Shown: positions 25,803-35,531, numbered from the stretch's first letter. The stretch is 64,000 nucleotides of DNA from Clostridium sp. D53t1_180928_C8 (GCF_015667795.1 NZ_JADPEL010000014.1:24521-88520), one strand, 5' to 3'. Notes: generated from the sequence alone by a model not told the origin. Numbers and translations: made by a program.

Positions 25803-27494
25803 TTACTTTAATCTTAATTTTCTATATCTATTATATGCACATATAATTTCTTGCTTTCTAACCATAGCAAGACTTCCATAGCCACCTCTAGCATTGTCAA
25901 TTCCAATAAGATTCGTATTTATTTCTTTAATAATTTTATCTGTAATTTCAATTAATGTTGAATCTTTTCCCATAAATCTATTTTCAACATATTTCATTAT
26001 GGCACCAATGGTATTTAACTGTTCACTATCTACTATTTGTTCAACAGCACGTAAATCTATATTTTCTCTATTAATAGAAATTCCATCCTTACCTAATGTT
26101 TTGACTTTAACTCCTTTAGGTCCACTTTCTATTGTTCCTTTAAGAAGTACTCTATTAAAATCTATATTAATATTTATATCTTTATTATGCTCTATATTTC
26201 CTTTGCTTAAAGCTTTAGCCTTTTCCGTTACTTCAAAGGGTTCGTAATTATCCATTTGAATAACTAAATCCGCAATATCGAAGAAATCCCCTGAACTCCC
26301 AGCTACTAAAATTGTAGATATACCTTTTTTATTATAAAGACTTCTTGCAACATCAATAAATGGTGTTATTGGTTCTTTATCCTTTGCTATAAGCTGTTGC
26401 ATAATACTATCTCTAATCATAAAATTAGTTGCTGATGTATCTTCATCAATTAAAAATAATTTTGTTTCACTTTCAATTCCTTCAATTATATTAGCTGCTT
26501 GTGATGTACTGCCACTTGCATTTTCTGTATAAAAATTCACTGTATCTTTTCCATTAGGGAGATTATTTATAAATAACGATATATCTGTTTTAGTTATTGC
26601 TCTACCATCTTCAGCTCTAACTTTTAATGCAGTATTATCTGTAATAACAAATTCTCTTCCATCACCTTCAATATGATTGTATATCCCAAGTTCTAGTGCT
26701 CTTAACAATGTAGACTTTCCATGATACCCCCCACCAATTATTAGTGTTATTCCTTCTGGAATTCCCATGCCTTTAATTATTCCTTTATTAGGCACATTAA
26801 ATTCTACTTCTAACTCCTTAGGTGATATAAACTTCTTACCATTTTTTAATGGTTTCTGTGAAACCCCACTTTCTCTTGGTAAAATAGAATTATTAGCTAC
26901 AAATGCTATTAATTTTCTCTTATTAAGCTCACATCTAATAAATTCTTGATCCTCAACTAAATCTATTCTATCACTTAATGCTTTAACATTTATATTATTA
27001 TAAATTAAAGTATTTTCTACTATGTTAGGTAAAACATTAAATAATATTTTTTCTAATTCAGAAGATAATACACTTCTTCCTTTAGCAGGAAATCCTATAT
27101 AAAATCTAGCTTCAACTTTATCATTATCAATTATTATTGAAGTTCTTTCTAATATTTGTTGAGTACATCTACTTATTTCTAAGAGCCCACTTTTCCCTGA
27201 CCCAAATATTTTTTCACTATATTTATATATATTTTTACTAAATAACCTATTTAAAAAATCACATAATGCAATTCTCTTGTATTTCTCATTAAATAATTGC
27301 CCTGGAAATTTATTAACTTTATTTTCAACTATTACCCTAACCCGCGAAGGCGATGCGAAAGGATCACCCTGAACATAATCTATACTTAATACATAGTTAT
27401 TAAATTTATATTGACCTTCTAAATCCTTATAACATTTATATCCACGACCATTAATTCTATCTAATTCTCTTTTTAAATCATTTAGATTTTTCAT
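25803..27494 (-). CDS. Predicted ATPase of the ABC class (COG3044)
   Basis: 563-residue cytoplasmic protein of the ABC_ATPase family, not a transporter subunit. Walker A is GGGYHGKSTLLRAL near 250; a Walker B-like FLIDEDTSATNFM (LIDED) near 350; IFGSGKSG near 96 is an added glycine loop. The segment STSQAANIIEG stands where an ABC signature would be. The family's role is unsettled; eukaryotic relatives bind RNA. Four bases after the DUF1836 gene, so in one operon. Start ATG with AGGAGTAATTT. Confidence 0.85.
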   Translation of the reverse strand: MKNLNDLKRELDRINGRGYKCYKDLEGQYKFNNYVLSIDYVQGDPFASPSRVRVIVENKVNKFPGQLFNEKYKRIALCDFLNRLFSKNIYKYSEKIFGSGKSGLLEISRCTQQILERTSIIIDNDKVEARFYIGFPAKGRSVLSSELEKILFNVLPNIVENTLIYNNINVKALSDRIDLVEDQEFIRCELNKRKLIAFVANNSILPRESGVSQKPLKNGKKFISPKELEVEFNVPNKGIIKGMGIPEGITLIIGGGYHGKSTLLRALELGIYNHIEGDGREFVITDNTALKVRAEDGRAITKTDISLFINNLPNGKDTVNFYTENASGSTSQAANIIEGIESETKLFLIDEDTSATNFMIRDSIMQQLIAKDKEPITPFIDVARSLYNKKGISTILVAGSSGDFFDIADLVIQMDNYEPFEVTEKAKALSKGNIEHNKDININIDFNRVLLKGTIESGPKGVKVKTLGKDGISINRENIDLRAVEQIVDSEQLNTIGAIMKYVENRFMGKDSTLIEITDKIIKEINTNLIGIDNARGGYGSLAMVRKQEIICAYNRYRKLRLK

Positions 27495-27497
27495 AAA

Positions 27498-28070
27498 TTA
27501 CTCCTGTTCAACAAAAAATTCATCAATTAACTTTTCACTCATTCTTCTATACATATTACTCATATTTACTAAAGAACATAATATTAAAAACTTCTTTTCA
27601 AACTCACCATCTAATTTTTTATTTTCATCAACTTTATTACTTATTTTTTCTATTTTATTATTTACACCAGCAATAAAATTATTTTCATCTTCCCTACACT
27701 CATCTAAAAAACAAGAATACATTTCTCTTAATGGATAATTATCTTCTTCTGATTTATTTATAATTTGATCTAAACATAGTTTTATATCATTAATTGATAA
27801 AACACCTTTTAAATTATAAATTAAAGACATTAATATTATATGTTCCTTTGAATACTTCTTATTTTTTATTGGTAATAGTAATTTACCTTTAGCATAATTA
27901 TTAATCATCGTTTTTGTTAATATTTTTTCATCTTCATTTCTTTTTTGTTCATTTAATTTTGATTCAAATAACTGTATTACTTGATCCATATATAAATCTA
28001 TCTCGGGTATTTCATCTAATTTTATATTGCTTTGTAATTGTAAATTATTTAATACATCTAGTATTTCCAT
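27498..28070 (-). CDS. DUF1836 domain protein
   Basis: 190-residue predicted DNA-associated protein. The segment ILTKTMINNYAKGKLLLPIKNKKYSKEHIILMSLIYNLKGVLSI is the DUF1836 core, which resembles a MerR-like winged helix with the sequence TKTMINNY as recognition region. No effector domain is recognised. Start placed at 28070 since GGAGGATGTC precedes that ATG. First gene of an operon with the ABC-class ATPase. Function unknown. Confidence 0.78.
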   Translation of the reverse strand: MEILDVLNNLQLQSNIKLDEIPEIDLYMDQVIQLFESKLNEQKRNEDEKILTKTMINNYAKGKLLLPIKNKKYSKEHIILMSLIYNLKGVLSINDIKLCLDQIINKSEEDNYPLREMYSCFLDECREDENNFIAGVNNKIEKISNKVDENKKLDGEFEKKFLILCSLVNMSNMYRRMSEKLIDEFFVEQE

Positions 28071-28287
28071 GACATCCTCCATATAGTTTTAAAAACTATC
28101 TCTTATCACTATTATATTTTAATAATAATAGTATTTTCTAATATTTGCAAGAAAAACAGATGTATTTAATGATAATTTCCTTAAATCTCCTATTATAAAC
28201 TTTGACTCTTTTGCACATATAATAAATAATATTAATATAATATCATGTAGTTTTCAAAACTACATATTGAATTGAGAGGTGTTTATT

Positions 28288-28935
28288 ATGTATAAAAAAT
28301 TGAGAGAACCAATTAACTCTATAACTCATTTTGCAGGAGCTGGATTATCTTTTATAGCTTTAATAGCAATGCTAATTAAAGCTATATCATCAAATGCATC
28401 TAGTATCACAATATTATCTGTAGCTATTTTTGGAATTAGTTTAATTCTTTTATATACAACTTCTGGAACTTACCACGGAATAATTTCCAGTGAAAAAGTA
28501 ATTTCTATATTTAAAAAACTTGATCATTCAATGATCTTTGTTCTAATTGCTGGATCTTATGCACCATTCTGCTTGCTTTCTATTGGTGGTAAGTTTGGTG
28601 TTACTATGTTCATAATAATGATTACTCTTGCTATTGCAGGAATTATCTTTAAACTTTGTTGGTTTAATTGTCCTTGTTGGGTAGATAGTGCTATGTATAT
28701 CGGTATGGGATGGGCTGCTTTATTTATGATTAAACCTTTAGCTGCAATTTTACCTGGAATAAGTTTATTTTGGTTGGTCCTTGGAGGAATTCTTTATACA
28801 ATAGGTGGTATTATTTATGCTACAAAATCTGAAAAGTTAAAAATAGGTAATTGGGGATTTCATGAAATATTCCATATCTTCATATTGCTTGGTAGCTTAA
28901 GTCACTTTATTTGTGTATTTACTTATGTAATATAA
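28288..28935 (+). CDS. Hemolysin III / YqfA-type PAQR membrane protein
   Basis: 215-residue protein with seven membrane helices of the PAQR/hemolysin III family: N-terminal REPINSITHFAGAGLSF, then YHGIISSEK, KLDHSMIFVLIAGSYAPF, and C-terminal GFHEIFHIFILLGSLSHFI with the metal-binding His residues. B. cereus hemolysin III forms pores, but most bacterial members have an uncharacterised envelope role. Start at the ATG behind GAGAGGTGTTTATT. A small DUF4351-like frame follows 28 bases later. Confidence 0.9.
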   Translation: MYKKLREPINSITHFAGAGLSFIALIAMLIKAISSNASSITILSVAIFGISLILLYTTSGTYHGIISSEKVISIFKKLDHSMIFVLIAGSYAPFCLLSIGGKFGVTMFIIMITLAIAGIIFKLCWFNCPCWVDSAMYIGMGWAALFMIKPLAAILPGISLFWLVLGGILYTIGGIIYATKSEKLKIGNWGFHEIFHIFILLGSLSHFICVFTYVI

Positions 28936-28963
28936 TTAAATTCATTTATGAGAGGTATATATA

Positions 28964-29179
28964 ATGCTTAATTTTGATTTATATGAAGAAGGTGTAGAGA
29001 TTGGTATAGAACGCGGGCAATATTTATTGCTAATTCAGTTGTTAAAAAAGAAACTTGGTAAAATTTCTGATTTGCAACTTAATAAACTCGAAGATTTAGA
29101 TAATAGTAAAATTATTAATGTTGCTTTGAATATTTTTACAATAGAAAATATGGATGATTTAAATAAATATCTAAATTAA
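28964..29179 (+). CDS. DUF4351-like small protein (possible remnant of an Rpn-type nuclease)
   Basis: 71 residues. GVEIGIERGQYLLLIQLLKKKLGKISDLQLNKLEDL and the end IFTIENMDDLNKYL look like the C-terminal DUF4351 part found behind Rpn/PD-(D/E)XK transposase-type nucleases. No nuclease domain precedes it. It has a plausible ribosome site AGAGGTATATATA and its own terminator, so it may be expressed, yet it could equally be the tail of a deleted gene. Confidence 0.55.
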   Translation: MLNFDLYEEGVEIGIERGQYLLLIQLLKKKLGKISDLQLNKLEDLDNSKIINVALNIFTIENMDDLNKYLN

Positions 29180-29189
29180 TTATTATTAT

Positions 29190-29227
29190 AAAAAATACTC
29201 ACAATAAATTTCATTGTGAGTATTTTT
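29190..29227 (+). terminator. Terminator of the hemolysin III unit
   Basis: Perfect 15-bp stem AAAAATACTCACAAT with its complement, seven-base loop, T run. Confidence 0.9.
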
Positions 29228-29329
29228 ATGTCTTAAATAAATATTATTTAAATCAATTATATTATTTGTTATAATATTTTTCATTATACATTATTTAATA
29301 ATTATTAAACTTAATCGGGGGCGAGAACA

Positions 29330-30865
29330 TTGAAAAACACTTTAAAAATTTTATTAGGCAGAGTTGGTATTATTGGTTTATTAATATTTATACAACTATT
29401 AATATTAATTCTTTTTATGATTAACTTTCAAAATTATTTTGTTTATTTTTATGGAATCTGTAGTGTATTAAGCTTAACCTGTGTATTTTTTATTCTTAAT
29501 AATAACTCAAATCCAGGATACAAGATAGCTTGGATTATACCAATTTTACTTTTTCCTATATTCGGAGGAATATTTTATCTTTTATTTGGTAGTAAATTTA
29601 CCCATAATAAAATTTCAAAAAAATTCGCTCCAATTACTGAAGACTTAAAATTATATTTAGACCAAAACACTCTAGTAAATAATGAAATATTACTTAAAAA
29701 TAAATTAGCCTCAAATCAATCTAGTTACATCACTAAATATGCACATTGTCCAATTTATAAAAATACCAAAACTGAATATTTAAATCTAGGGGAGCGTAAA
29801 TTTGAGCGTTTAATTGAAGAACTACAAAATGCTAAACACTACATATTTTTAGAATATTTTATTATTCAAGAAGGTAAAATGTGGGATACAATACTAGATA
29901 TTTTAAAAGAGAAAGCCGCTACTGGATTAGATGTTCGTGTTATTTATGATGATTTTGGTTGTTTATTTTTATTACCATCTGGCTATGCAAAAAAATTAGA
30001 ATCTTTCGGCATAAAATGTTGTGTATTTAATCCTTTTGTCCCGTCATTATCTATAAGAATGAATAATCGTGATCATCGTAAAATTATAATTATTGATGGA
30101 CATACAGCCTTTAATGGTGGAATTAACTTAGCTGACGAATACATTAATGCAATAAATATTCATGGCCATTGGAAAGATACAGCTATTCTTTTAAAAGGTG
30201 ATGCTGTATGGAGCTTTACTGTAATGTTTTTAACTATGTGGGAGAATCTTTATAAAACAAAAGAAGATTTCGAAAAATATCGTCCTCATGTACATTACAA
30301 AGAAGACTTTTATAATGATGGATATGTTCAACCTTATACAGATAATCCAATGAGTAATGAAGAAGTTGGAGAAACAGTATATTTAAATTTAATTAATCAG
30401 GCTAAGGATTACATACATATTACAAGCCCCTATTTAATAATAGATAATGAAACTCGTACTGCATTATGTCAAGCAGCCAAAAGAGGTGTTGATGTGTGTA
30501 TTGTAACTCCTCATATTGGAGATAAGTGGTATGTTCATGGTATGACTCGTTCAAACTATAACGCTTTAATTGAATCCGGTGTTAAGATATATGAATATAC
30601 CCCTGGATTCATCCATGCAAAAACTATCGTAGTAGATGATGATTATGCAGTTGTTGGAACTATTAATCTTGATTACCGTAGCCTATATCTTCAATTTGAA
30701 TGTGCTACTTTTTTATATAAAACAAATAGTGTTCTTGAAGTACGTGATGATTTTATAGAAATACTTAAGGTTTCTGAAGAAGTTACTACAGACTTATGGA
30801 ATTCTATTCCTTTATATAAACGTGCCATATATTCTGTAATAACTATATTTGCACCTTTAATGTAA
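29330..30865 (+). CDS. cls: Cardiolipin synthase
   Basis: Membrane enzyme that condenses two phosphatidylglycerol molecules to cardiolipin. 511 residues: two N-terminal membrane helices (about 10-30 and 38-58, then LFPIFGGIFYLLFG), and two phospholipase D HKD motifs, His249-Lys251-Asp256 in DHRKIIIIDG and His429-Lys431-Asp436 in IHAKTIVVDD. ATTG start at 29330 behind GGGGGCGAGAACA. Single gene closed by a strong terminator. Confident. Confidence 0.95.
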   Translation: MKNTLKILLGRVGIIGLLIFIQLLILILFMINFQNYFVYFYGICSVLSLTCVFFILNNNSNPGYKIAWIIPILLFPIFGGIFYLLFGSKFTHNKISKKFAPITEDLKLYLDQNTLVNNEILLKNKLASNQSSYITKYAHCPIYKNTKTEYLNLGERKFERLIEELQNAKHYIFLEYFIIQEGKMWDTILDILKEKAATGLDVRVIYDDFGCLFLLPSGYAKKLESFGIKCCVFNPFVPSLSIRMNNRDHRKIIIIDGHTAFNGGINLADEYINAINIHGHWKDTAILLKGDAVWSFTVMFLTMWENLYKTKEDFEKYRPHVHYKEDFYNDGYVQPYTDNPMSNEEVGETVYLNLINQAKDYIHITSPYLIIDNETRTALCQAAKRGVDVCIVTPHIGDKWYVHGMTRSNYNALIESGVKIYEYTPGFIHAKTIVVDDDYAVVGTINLDYRSLYLQFECATFLYKTNSVLEVRDDFIEILKVSEEVTTDLWNSIPLYKRAIYSVITIFAPLM

Positions 30866-30905
30866 AAAAGAAAAAGTCGAAAAGTTTTCGGCTTTTTCTT
30901 TTTTA
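30866..30905 (+). terminator. Terminator of cls
   Basis: 16-bp A/T-rich stem with a CGAAAA/TTTTCG core and one mismatch, followed by TTTTTT. Confidence 0.88.
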
Positions 30906-31090
30906 TTACAACTTTTTATATTAATTCTTTTTTTCGATATTAAATCATTTTTTGTATATAAAAATTTTACAATGATTTTTTTTGAAAAATTCTCACTAAT
31001 TCACTGATATAATATTGCATATTTCAATGAAAAGATAAAAACTTTATGTTATAATAGCGAAAGAATAATAAATGAAATGAGGTATGTTGA

Positions 31091-32680
31091 GTGATAAATG
31101 TTTTAAATGTAAGTTTAAGATACGGTTCTCGTAAATTATTTGAAGATGTTAACATCAAATTTACTCCTGGTAACTGTTACGGTGTCATTGGAGCTAACGG
31201 GGCTGGAAAATCTACATTCTTAAAAATATTATCAGGAGAGGTTGAACCAAACACTGGTGAGGTTATAATTGCTCCAAATACAAGAATGTCTGTATTAAGT
31301 CAGGACCATTATAAATATGATGAATTTCCTGTTTTAGAAACAGTTATAATGGGTAATGAAAGATTACATACAATAATGAAAGAAAAAGATGCTTTATATG
31401 CTAAACCTGACTTTTCAGATGAAGACGGAATTAAAGCTGCTGAATTAGAAGGTGAGTTTGCTGAATTAAATGGTTGGGAAGCTGAATCTGAAGCATCATC
31501 ATTATTACAAGGTTTAGGAATCGGAACTGATGCACATTATAAATTAATGTCAGAATTAACTGGGGCTGAAAAAGTTAAAGTTTTACTTGCCCAAGCTCTA
31601 TTTGGTAATCCAGGAATCTTAATTTTAGATGAGCCTACTAACCACTTAGATATTAAATCTATTAAATGGTTACAAACTTTCTTAGGTGACTTTGAAGGTA
31701 CAGTTATAGTAGTATCGCATGATAGACACTTCTTAAACGAAGTTTGTACTCATATGGCTGACGTTGACTTTGGTAAGATTAAATTATACGTTGGTAACTA
31801 CGACTTCTGGTATGAATCAAGTCAATTAGCTACAGCTATGGCTAAAGATCAAAACAAAAAGAAAGAAGAAAAAATTAAAGAATTACAAGACTTCATCGCA
31901 AGATTTAGTGCTAATGCTTCTAAATCTAAGCAAGCAACATCTCGTAAGAAGTTACTAGATAAAATTACTTTAGACGATATCCAACCATCAAGCAGAAGAT
32001 ATCCTTTCGTTGGATTCAAACCTGAAAGAGAAGTTGGTAATGATATATTAGTAGTTGAAGGATTGTCTAAAACTGTTGATGGAGTTAAAGTTTTAGATAA
32101 CGTAAGCTTCAGAGTAAATAAAGATGAAAAAATTGCTTTTGTTGGTAATGAAATTGCAATCACAACTTTATTTAAAATTATAAACGGAGAAATGGAAGCT
32201 GATACTGGTGAATTCAAATGGGGAATCACTATAACTAAAGCATACTTCCCTAAAGATAACTCTGAATTCTTCAACGATTGTAAGTTAAGCTTAGTTGACT
32301 GGTTAAGACAATTCTCTGAAGAAAAATCTGAAAGTTATATTAGAGGATTCTTAGGAAGAATGTTATTCTCTGGAGAAGAAGCTTTAAAAGAAGCTAATGT
32401 ATTATCTGGAGGAGAAAAAGTTAGATGTATGCTTTCTAGAATGATGCTTTCTAGTGCAAATGTATTAATTTTAGATGGTCCTACTAACCACTTAGATCTT
32501 GAATCAATCACTGCTGTAAATAATGGATTAAAGGATTATAGCAGCAACGTATTATTTGCTTCTCATGATCACCAATTTGTTCAAACAGTTGCAAATAGAA
32601 TAATAAGAATAAATGATGATGGATCTATCTTAGATAGAACAATGACATATGACGAATTCTTAGAAAAATTCGGTGAATAA
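31091..32680 (+). CDS. ABC-F family ATPase with one degenerate composite site
   Basis: Soluble ribosome-associated type ABC-F protein of 529 residues, YbiT/YkpA-like. NBD1: Walker A GANGAGKST (about 36-44), signature LTGAE (degenerate), Walker B ILILDEPTNHLD. NBD2: Walker A place reads GNEIAITT, lacking the Lys; signature LSGGE intact; Walker B ILDGPTNHLD, with Gly in place of the catalytic Glu. An interdomain linker about 235-295 has basic Ala/Lys/Ser-rich sequence (SANASKSKQATSRKKLL). Starts with GTG behind ATGAGGTATGTTGA. Antibiotic resistance is not implied. Confidence 0.9.
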   Translation: MINVLNVSLRYGSRKLFEDVNIKFTPGNCYGVIGANGAGKSTFLKILSGEVEPNTGEVIIAPNTRMSVLSQDHYKYDEFPVLETVIMGNERLHTIMKEKDALYAKPDFSDEDGIKAAELEGEFAELNGWEAESEASSLLQGLGIGTDAHYKLMSELTGAEKVKVLLAQALFGNPGILILDEPTNHLDIKSIKWLQTFLGDFEGTVIVVSHDRHFLNEVCTHMADVDFGKIKLYVGNYDFWYESSQLATAMAKDQNKKKEEKIKELQDFIARFSANASKSKQATSRKKLLDKITLDDIQPSSRRYPFVGFKPEREVGNDILVVEGLSKTVDGVKVLDNVSFRVNKDEKIAFVGNEIAITTLFKIINGEMEADTGEFKWGITITKAYFPKDNSEFFNDCKLSLVDWLRQFSEEKSESYIRGFLGRMLFSGEEALKEANVLSGGEKVRCMLSRMMLSSANVLILDGPTNHLDLESITAVNNGLKDYSSNVLFASHDHQFVQTVANRIIRINDDGSILDRTMTYDEFLEKFGE

Positions 32681-32681
32681 T

Positions 32682-32712
32682 AAAAAAGCCAGCTTTGCTG
32701 GCTTTTTTATAT
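32682..32712. terminator. Terminator between ABC-F and TetR genes
   Basis: Perfect 12-bp stem (32682-32693 with 32697-32708) with a T run on plus and an A run that serves the convergent TetR gene on minus. Confidence 0.9.
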
Positions 32713-32717
32713 AATTT

Positions 32718-33278
32718 TTATCTAATAACTAAACCTTCAAACATTATATCTACAATATCTTTCATTACTTCTTGATACTCTAAATTCTCCTTGTATAAAT
32801 AATCATCTTCCAATAAGTTTCTTATACCACCAATTAAAACACTTTTCATTAAAGTTAAATTTACCCTTTTAATTAATCCTTTTTCTATACACTTATTAAT
32901 CAATTCACCTGTTGGTTCCCATCCAGAATCCAACTTATCTATTATCTTTTCATAAATTTTAGGATAGAACTTTCTTATTTCATAAATCTTAGTATAATCA
33001 ATTGTTTTAAATGATGTAGGTAATATAGTTAATAACCTTTTTAATCTTTCTATATCATCTATGTTTTTATCATTAATTATTTGCTTGCTTTCTTCAGCTA
33101 TAGAATCAAATACAGTATCTACTATTAAATTTAATAAACATTCTTTACTATCTACATTTTCATAAAGTGTTCTTTTGCTAACACCTAGCTTAGTAGCAAT
33201 ATCATCCATTGTAAATTTAACACCTTTTTCTTTAAAGATATCTATTGTTGCTTTTATTATTTTTGTTTCTATACTCAT
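32718..33278 (-). CDS. TetR-family transcriptional regulator
   Basis: 186 residues with an N-terminal TetR helix-turn-helix (IDIFKEKGVKFTMDDIATKLGVSKRTLYENVDSKECLL, about 8-47) and an uncharacterised all-helical ligand domain. Start set at 33278, since GGAGGAAAAT precedes that ATG; the frame is open to 33290. Divergent from psd across 200 bases, so psd and itself are candidate targets. Confidence 0.88.
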   Translation of the reverse strand: MSIETKIIKATIDIFKEKGVKFTMDDIATKLGVSKRTLYENVDSKECLLNLIVDTVFDSIAEESKQIINDKNIDDIERLKRLLTILPTSFKTIDYTKIYEIRKFYPKIYEKIIDKLDSGWEPTGELINKCIEKGLIKRVNLTLMKSVLIGGIRNLLEDDYLYKENLEYQEVMKDIVDIMFEGLVIR

Positions 33279-33483
33279 ATTTTCCTCCATAACATAATTA
33301 AACTCTTTCCCTTAAACTTATTCTATAGTTTTAACTCTATAGTTTCAAATAATTTTTCTATTATATTAATGTTAATAAACTATTAAAAGAAAATATGTTA
33401 ATATATTATAAGAATATATTATATTTTCACATATATATATAATAGTATTTTTCTTATTCCACTAATTAATATGAGGTAAATTT

Positions 33484-34374
33484 ATGATACAAGTCTATAA
33501 TAGAAAAACAAATAAATATGATACTGAAGATGTTGCAGGCGAAAAATACATAAAATGGGCATATGAATCTCCAATAGGTAAAGGCTTAGTTGAATTATTT
33601 ATAAAAAGAAAACTTTTTTCTAAGTTATATGGTAATTATTGTGACAGTAAACTTAGTATAAAAAAAATTCCTTCTTTTATTAAAGGTTTTAATATTGATA
33701 TGGATATATGTACTACTGATCCTTCTGACTTTAAAAATTTTAATGACTTTTTTGTAAGAAAGCTTATCCCAGAAGCAAGACCTATTGATTATGATAAAAA
33801 TATATTAATTTCTCCTGGTGATGGTCGTTTATTAGCTTATACTAATATAAATATAGATTCCTTAATACAAGTAAAAGGCATTAACTACAGCCTTTCTGAA
33901 TTAATAGAAGATGATACTATTGCAAATGAATATAATGGGGGTACTTGTTTAGTTTTAAGATTATGTCCTACAGACTATCATAGATTACATTTTATTGATT
34001 ATGGTGTTTGTGAAAAATCTAATATAGTTAGAGGAAATTACTATTCTGTAAATCCTACTGCATTAGAAAAAATCCCCAAACTTTATTGTCAGAATAAACG
34101 TGAATGGTCTGTATTTCATTCTGAAAACTTTGGTGATATAATTCATGTTGAAGTAGGTGCAACTTGTGTGGGCTCTATAATACAAAGTTATAAACCAAAT
34201 GAAAAAGTTTCTAAAGGCGATGAAAAAGGATACTTTAAATTTGGTGGCTCTACTACAATACTTTTCTTTAAACCAAATACAGTAAACATAGATGATGATA
34301 TACTTATTCAATCTTCATTTGGCTTTGAAACAAAAGTTATTATGGGGGAAAAGATTGGAGAAAAAAATAACTAA
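33484..34374 (+). CDS. psd: Phosphatidylserine decarboxylase proenzyme
   Basis: Membrane-associated enzyme making phosphatidylethanolamine, with a pyruvoyl group generated by self-cleavage. 296 residues; the processing motif is GGST with cleavage expected between Gly255 and Ser256 (usual LGST has Leu, here Phe-Gly-Gly-Ser-Thr). Also present are [10 protein letters not shown] and [10 protein letters not shown] with the catalytic His. No pssA gene is adjacent. It lies divergent to the TetR gene, and ends in a bidirectional terminator. Confidence 0.94.
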   Translation: MIQVYNRKTNKYDTEDVAGEKYIKWAYESPIGKGLVELFIKRKLFSKLYGNYCDSKLSIKKIPSFIKGFNIDMDICTTDPSDFKNFNDFFVRKLIPEARPIDYDKNILISPGDGRLLAYTNINIDSLIQVKGINYSLSELIEDDTIANEYNGGTCLVLRLCPTDYHRLHFIDYGVCEKSNIVRGNYYSVNPTALEKIPKLYCQNKREWSVFHSENFGDIIHVEVGATCVGSIIQSYKPNEKVSKGDEKGYFKFGGSTTILFFKPNTVNIDDDILIQSSFGFETKVIMGEKIGEKNN

Positions 34375-34400
34375 AGTGCTTAGCACTTTAGTTATTTTTA
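34362..34400. terminator. Bidirectional terminator between psd and CARF nuclease gene
   Basis: A near-perfect palindrome with arms of about 17 bases around CTAAAGTGCT/AGCACTTTAG; T runs on both strands. Both stop codons lie within it. Confidence 0.85.
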
Positions 34401-35531
34401 TTTATTAATAATAGCTTTAACTTCTTTAATAAACTTATCTTCATTACCATCAAATATAATCAAATGAATTCCCATTTCCTTTGCTCTTATTTTTACTGGT
34501 GATTTTATTGGCTCTTTTGTTGCTACTAATATTTTATAAGAATTTTCTCCACCAAACTTAGAAGCATATACATTTAATTCATTTAGTGCCATCTCATTAT
34601 ATTTGTCGCTATCTTTACAAGAAATGAAAATTGGAACACAATCCTTTACCGCAACAACGTCTAACTCATTTCTTACTGATTGATTTTCATCATTCCATAA
34701 AAACATTACTCCATTTTTAGACTCATCAACTTCTTCTATTTTATTAATTAATTTATTAGTCTCTATCTCAAGCCATGTTCCACTTTTAAAAATAAAAGCC
34801 TTTAAATAATCATTATTAAAATTAACTGTTATCTTATCATTTTGTTTTCTATAATTAATTTCTTTCATTTCCTCAAGTTTAGATAATATCTTATTTAATA
34901 AAATTACTTCCTCTTTCTCTAATCCCTCAGTATGAATGTAAATTTTTTTTCCCTCATTTGCATCATGCTCGAATATATTTGCCTCATATAACTGTTGCTT
35001 ATATTTATGCCATAAATCTAAATTACTAGATATTTTTTCAGAAAAATAAATTAAATCCTTTTTATTACATAACTCTGAAGAATCCTCAACAATTTTTCCA
35101 CCTGAAGCTTTTACAATGTCATCAATCTCTAAATCCTCAAAAGTTTTTTCATATATTTTTATATTATCCTTAAACTCATACAATACTTTCTTCTTTATAT
35201 CTATATATAAAGCTGTAATATTATTACTCATACTAAGATTTAATAAAATCAATGAATTTATTCTTTTTCCTCCAGTTAAATTAATAAGAATATTTTTATC
35301 CTTTATACTATCTATAATTTTTTCTAATTCTTGTTGATTTCCCTCTTTTATTATAAACTCTTCAATTTTAACTGACTTAAAGTTTTTTTCATAATATAAT
35401 CTAAGACTTTTCATTTTTTCTTCTGAATTATTATCCTTTATAAAATAAATTACTTTGGGATTAAATTCTTGAGTTGCTAGGATACTATTTTCATTATGTT
35501 CATCTACTTGATTTATTAATATATCAATCAT
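34398..35531 (-). CDS. Orphan CARF-domain nuclease, Card1/Can2-like (DUF1887)
   Basis: 377 residues from the ATG behind AGAGGTATAGATAT (frame open to 35621). Residues 1-140 form a Rossmann-like CARF domain with the ligand-loop sequence NLTGGKRINSLIL (84-96). A winged-helix-like middle follows. Residues 245-377 are a PD-(D/E)XK endonuclease fold: GTWLE (251-255), NELDVV with Asp291, FISCK with Lys306, then EMALNELNVYASKFGG. This is the build of Card1/Can2, cyclic-oligoadenylate-activated nucleases of type III CRISPR systems. No cas gene, cyclase or array is nearby; it lies between psd and tRNA-Arg. Activating ligand unknown. Confidence 0.82.
   Translation of the reverse strand: MIDILINQVDEHNENSILATQEFNPKVIYFIKDNNSEEKMKSLRLYYEKNFKSVKIEEFIIKEGNQQELEKIIDSIKDKNILINLTGGKRINSLILLNLSMSNNITALYIDIKKKVLYEFKDNIKIYEKTFEDLEIDDIVKASGGKIVEDSSELCNKKDLIYFSEKISSNLDLWHKYKQQLYEANIFEHDANEGKKIYIHTEGLEKEEVILLNKILSKLEEMKEINYRKQNDKITVNFNNDYLKAFIFKSGTWLEIETNKLINKIEEVDESKNGVMFLWNDENQSVRNELDVVAVKDCVPIFISCKDSDKYNEMALNELNVYASKFGGENSYKILVATKEPIKSPVKIRAKEMGIHLIIFDGNEDKFIKEVKAIINK

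Noticed and set aside
31849-32274. 141-codon frame opposite the ABC-F gene
   Set aside because: Shadow of a conserved gene; no start signal and no recognisable protein character.
31091-32680. Antibiotic resistance ABC-F (Vga/Lsa/OptrA type)
   Set aside because: The YbiT/YkpA-like features and lack of a long interdomain resistance loop argue for a housekeeping ABC-F.
34398-35531. A CRISPR-Cas locus around the CARF nuclease
   Set aside because: No cas genes and no array of repeats with spacers were seen on either side within the window.
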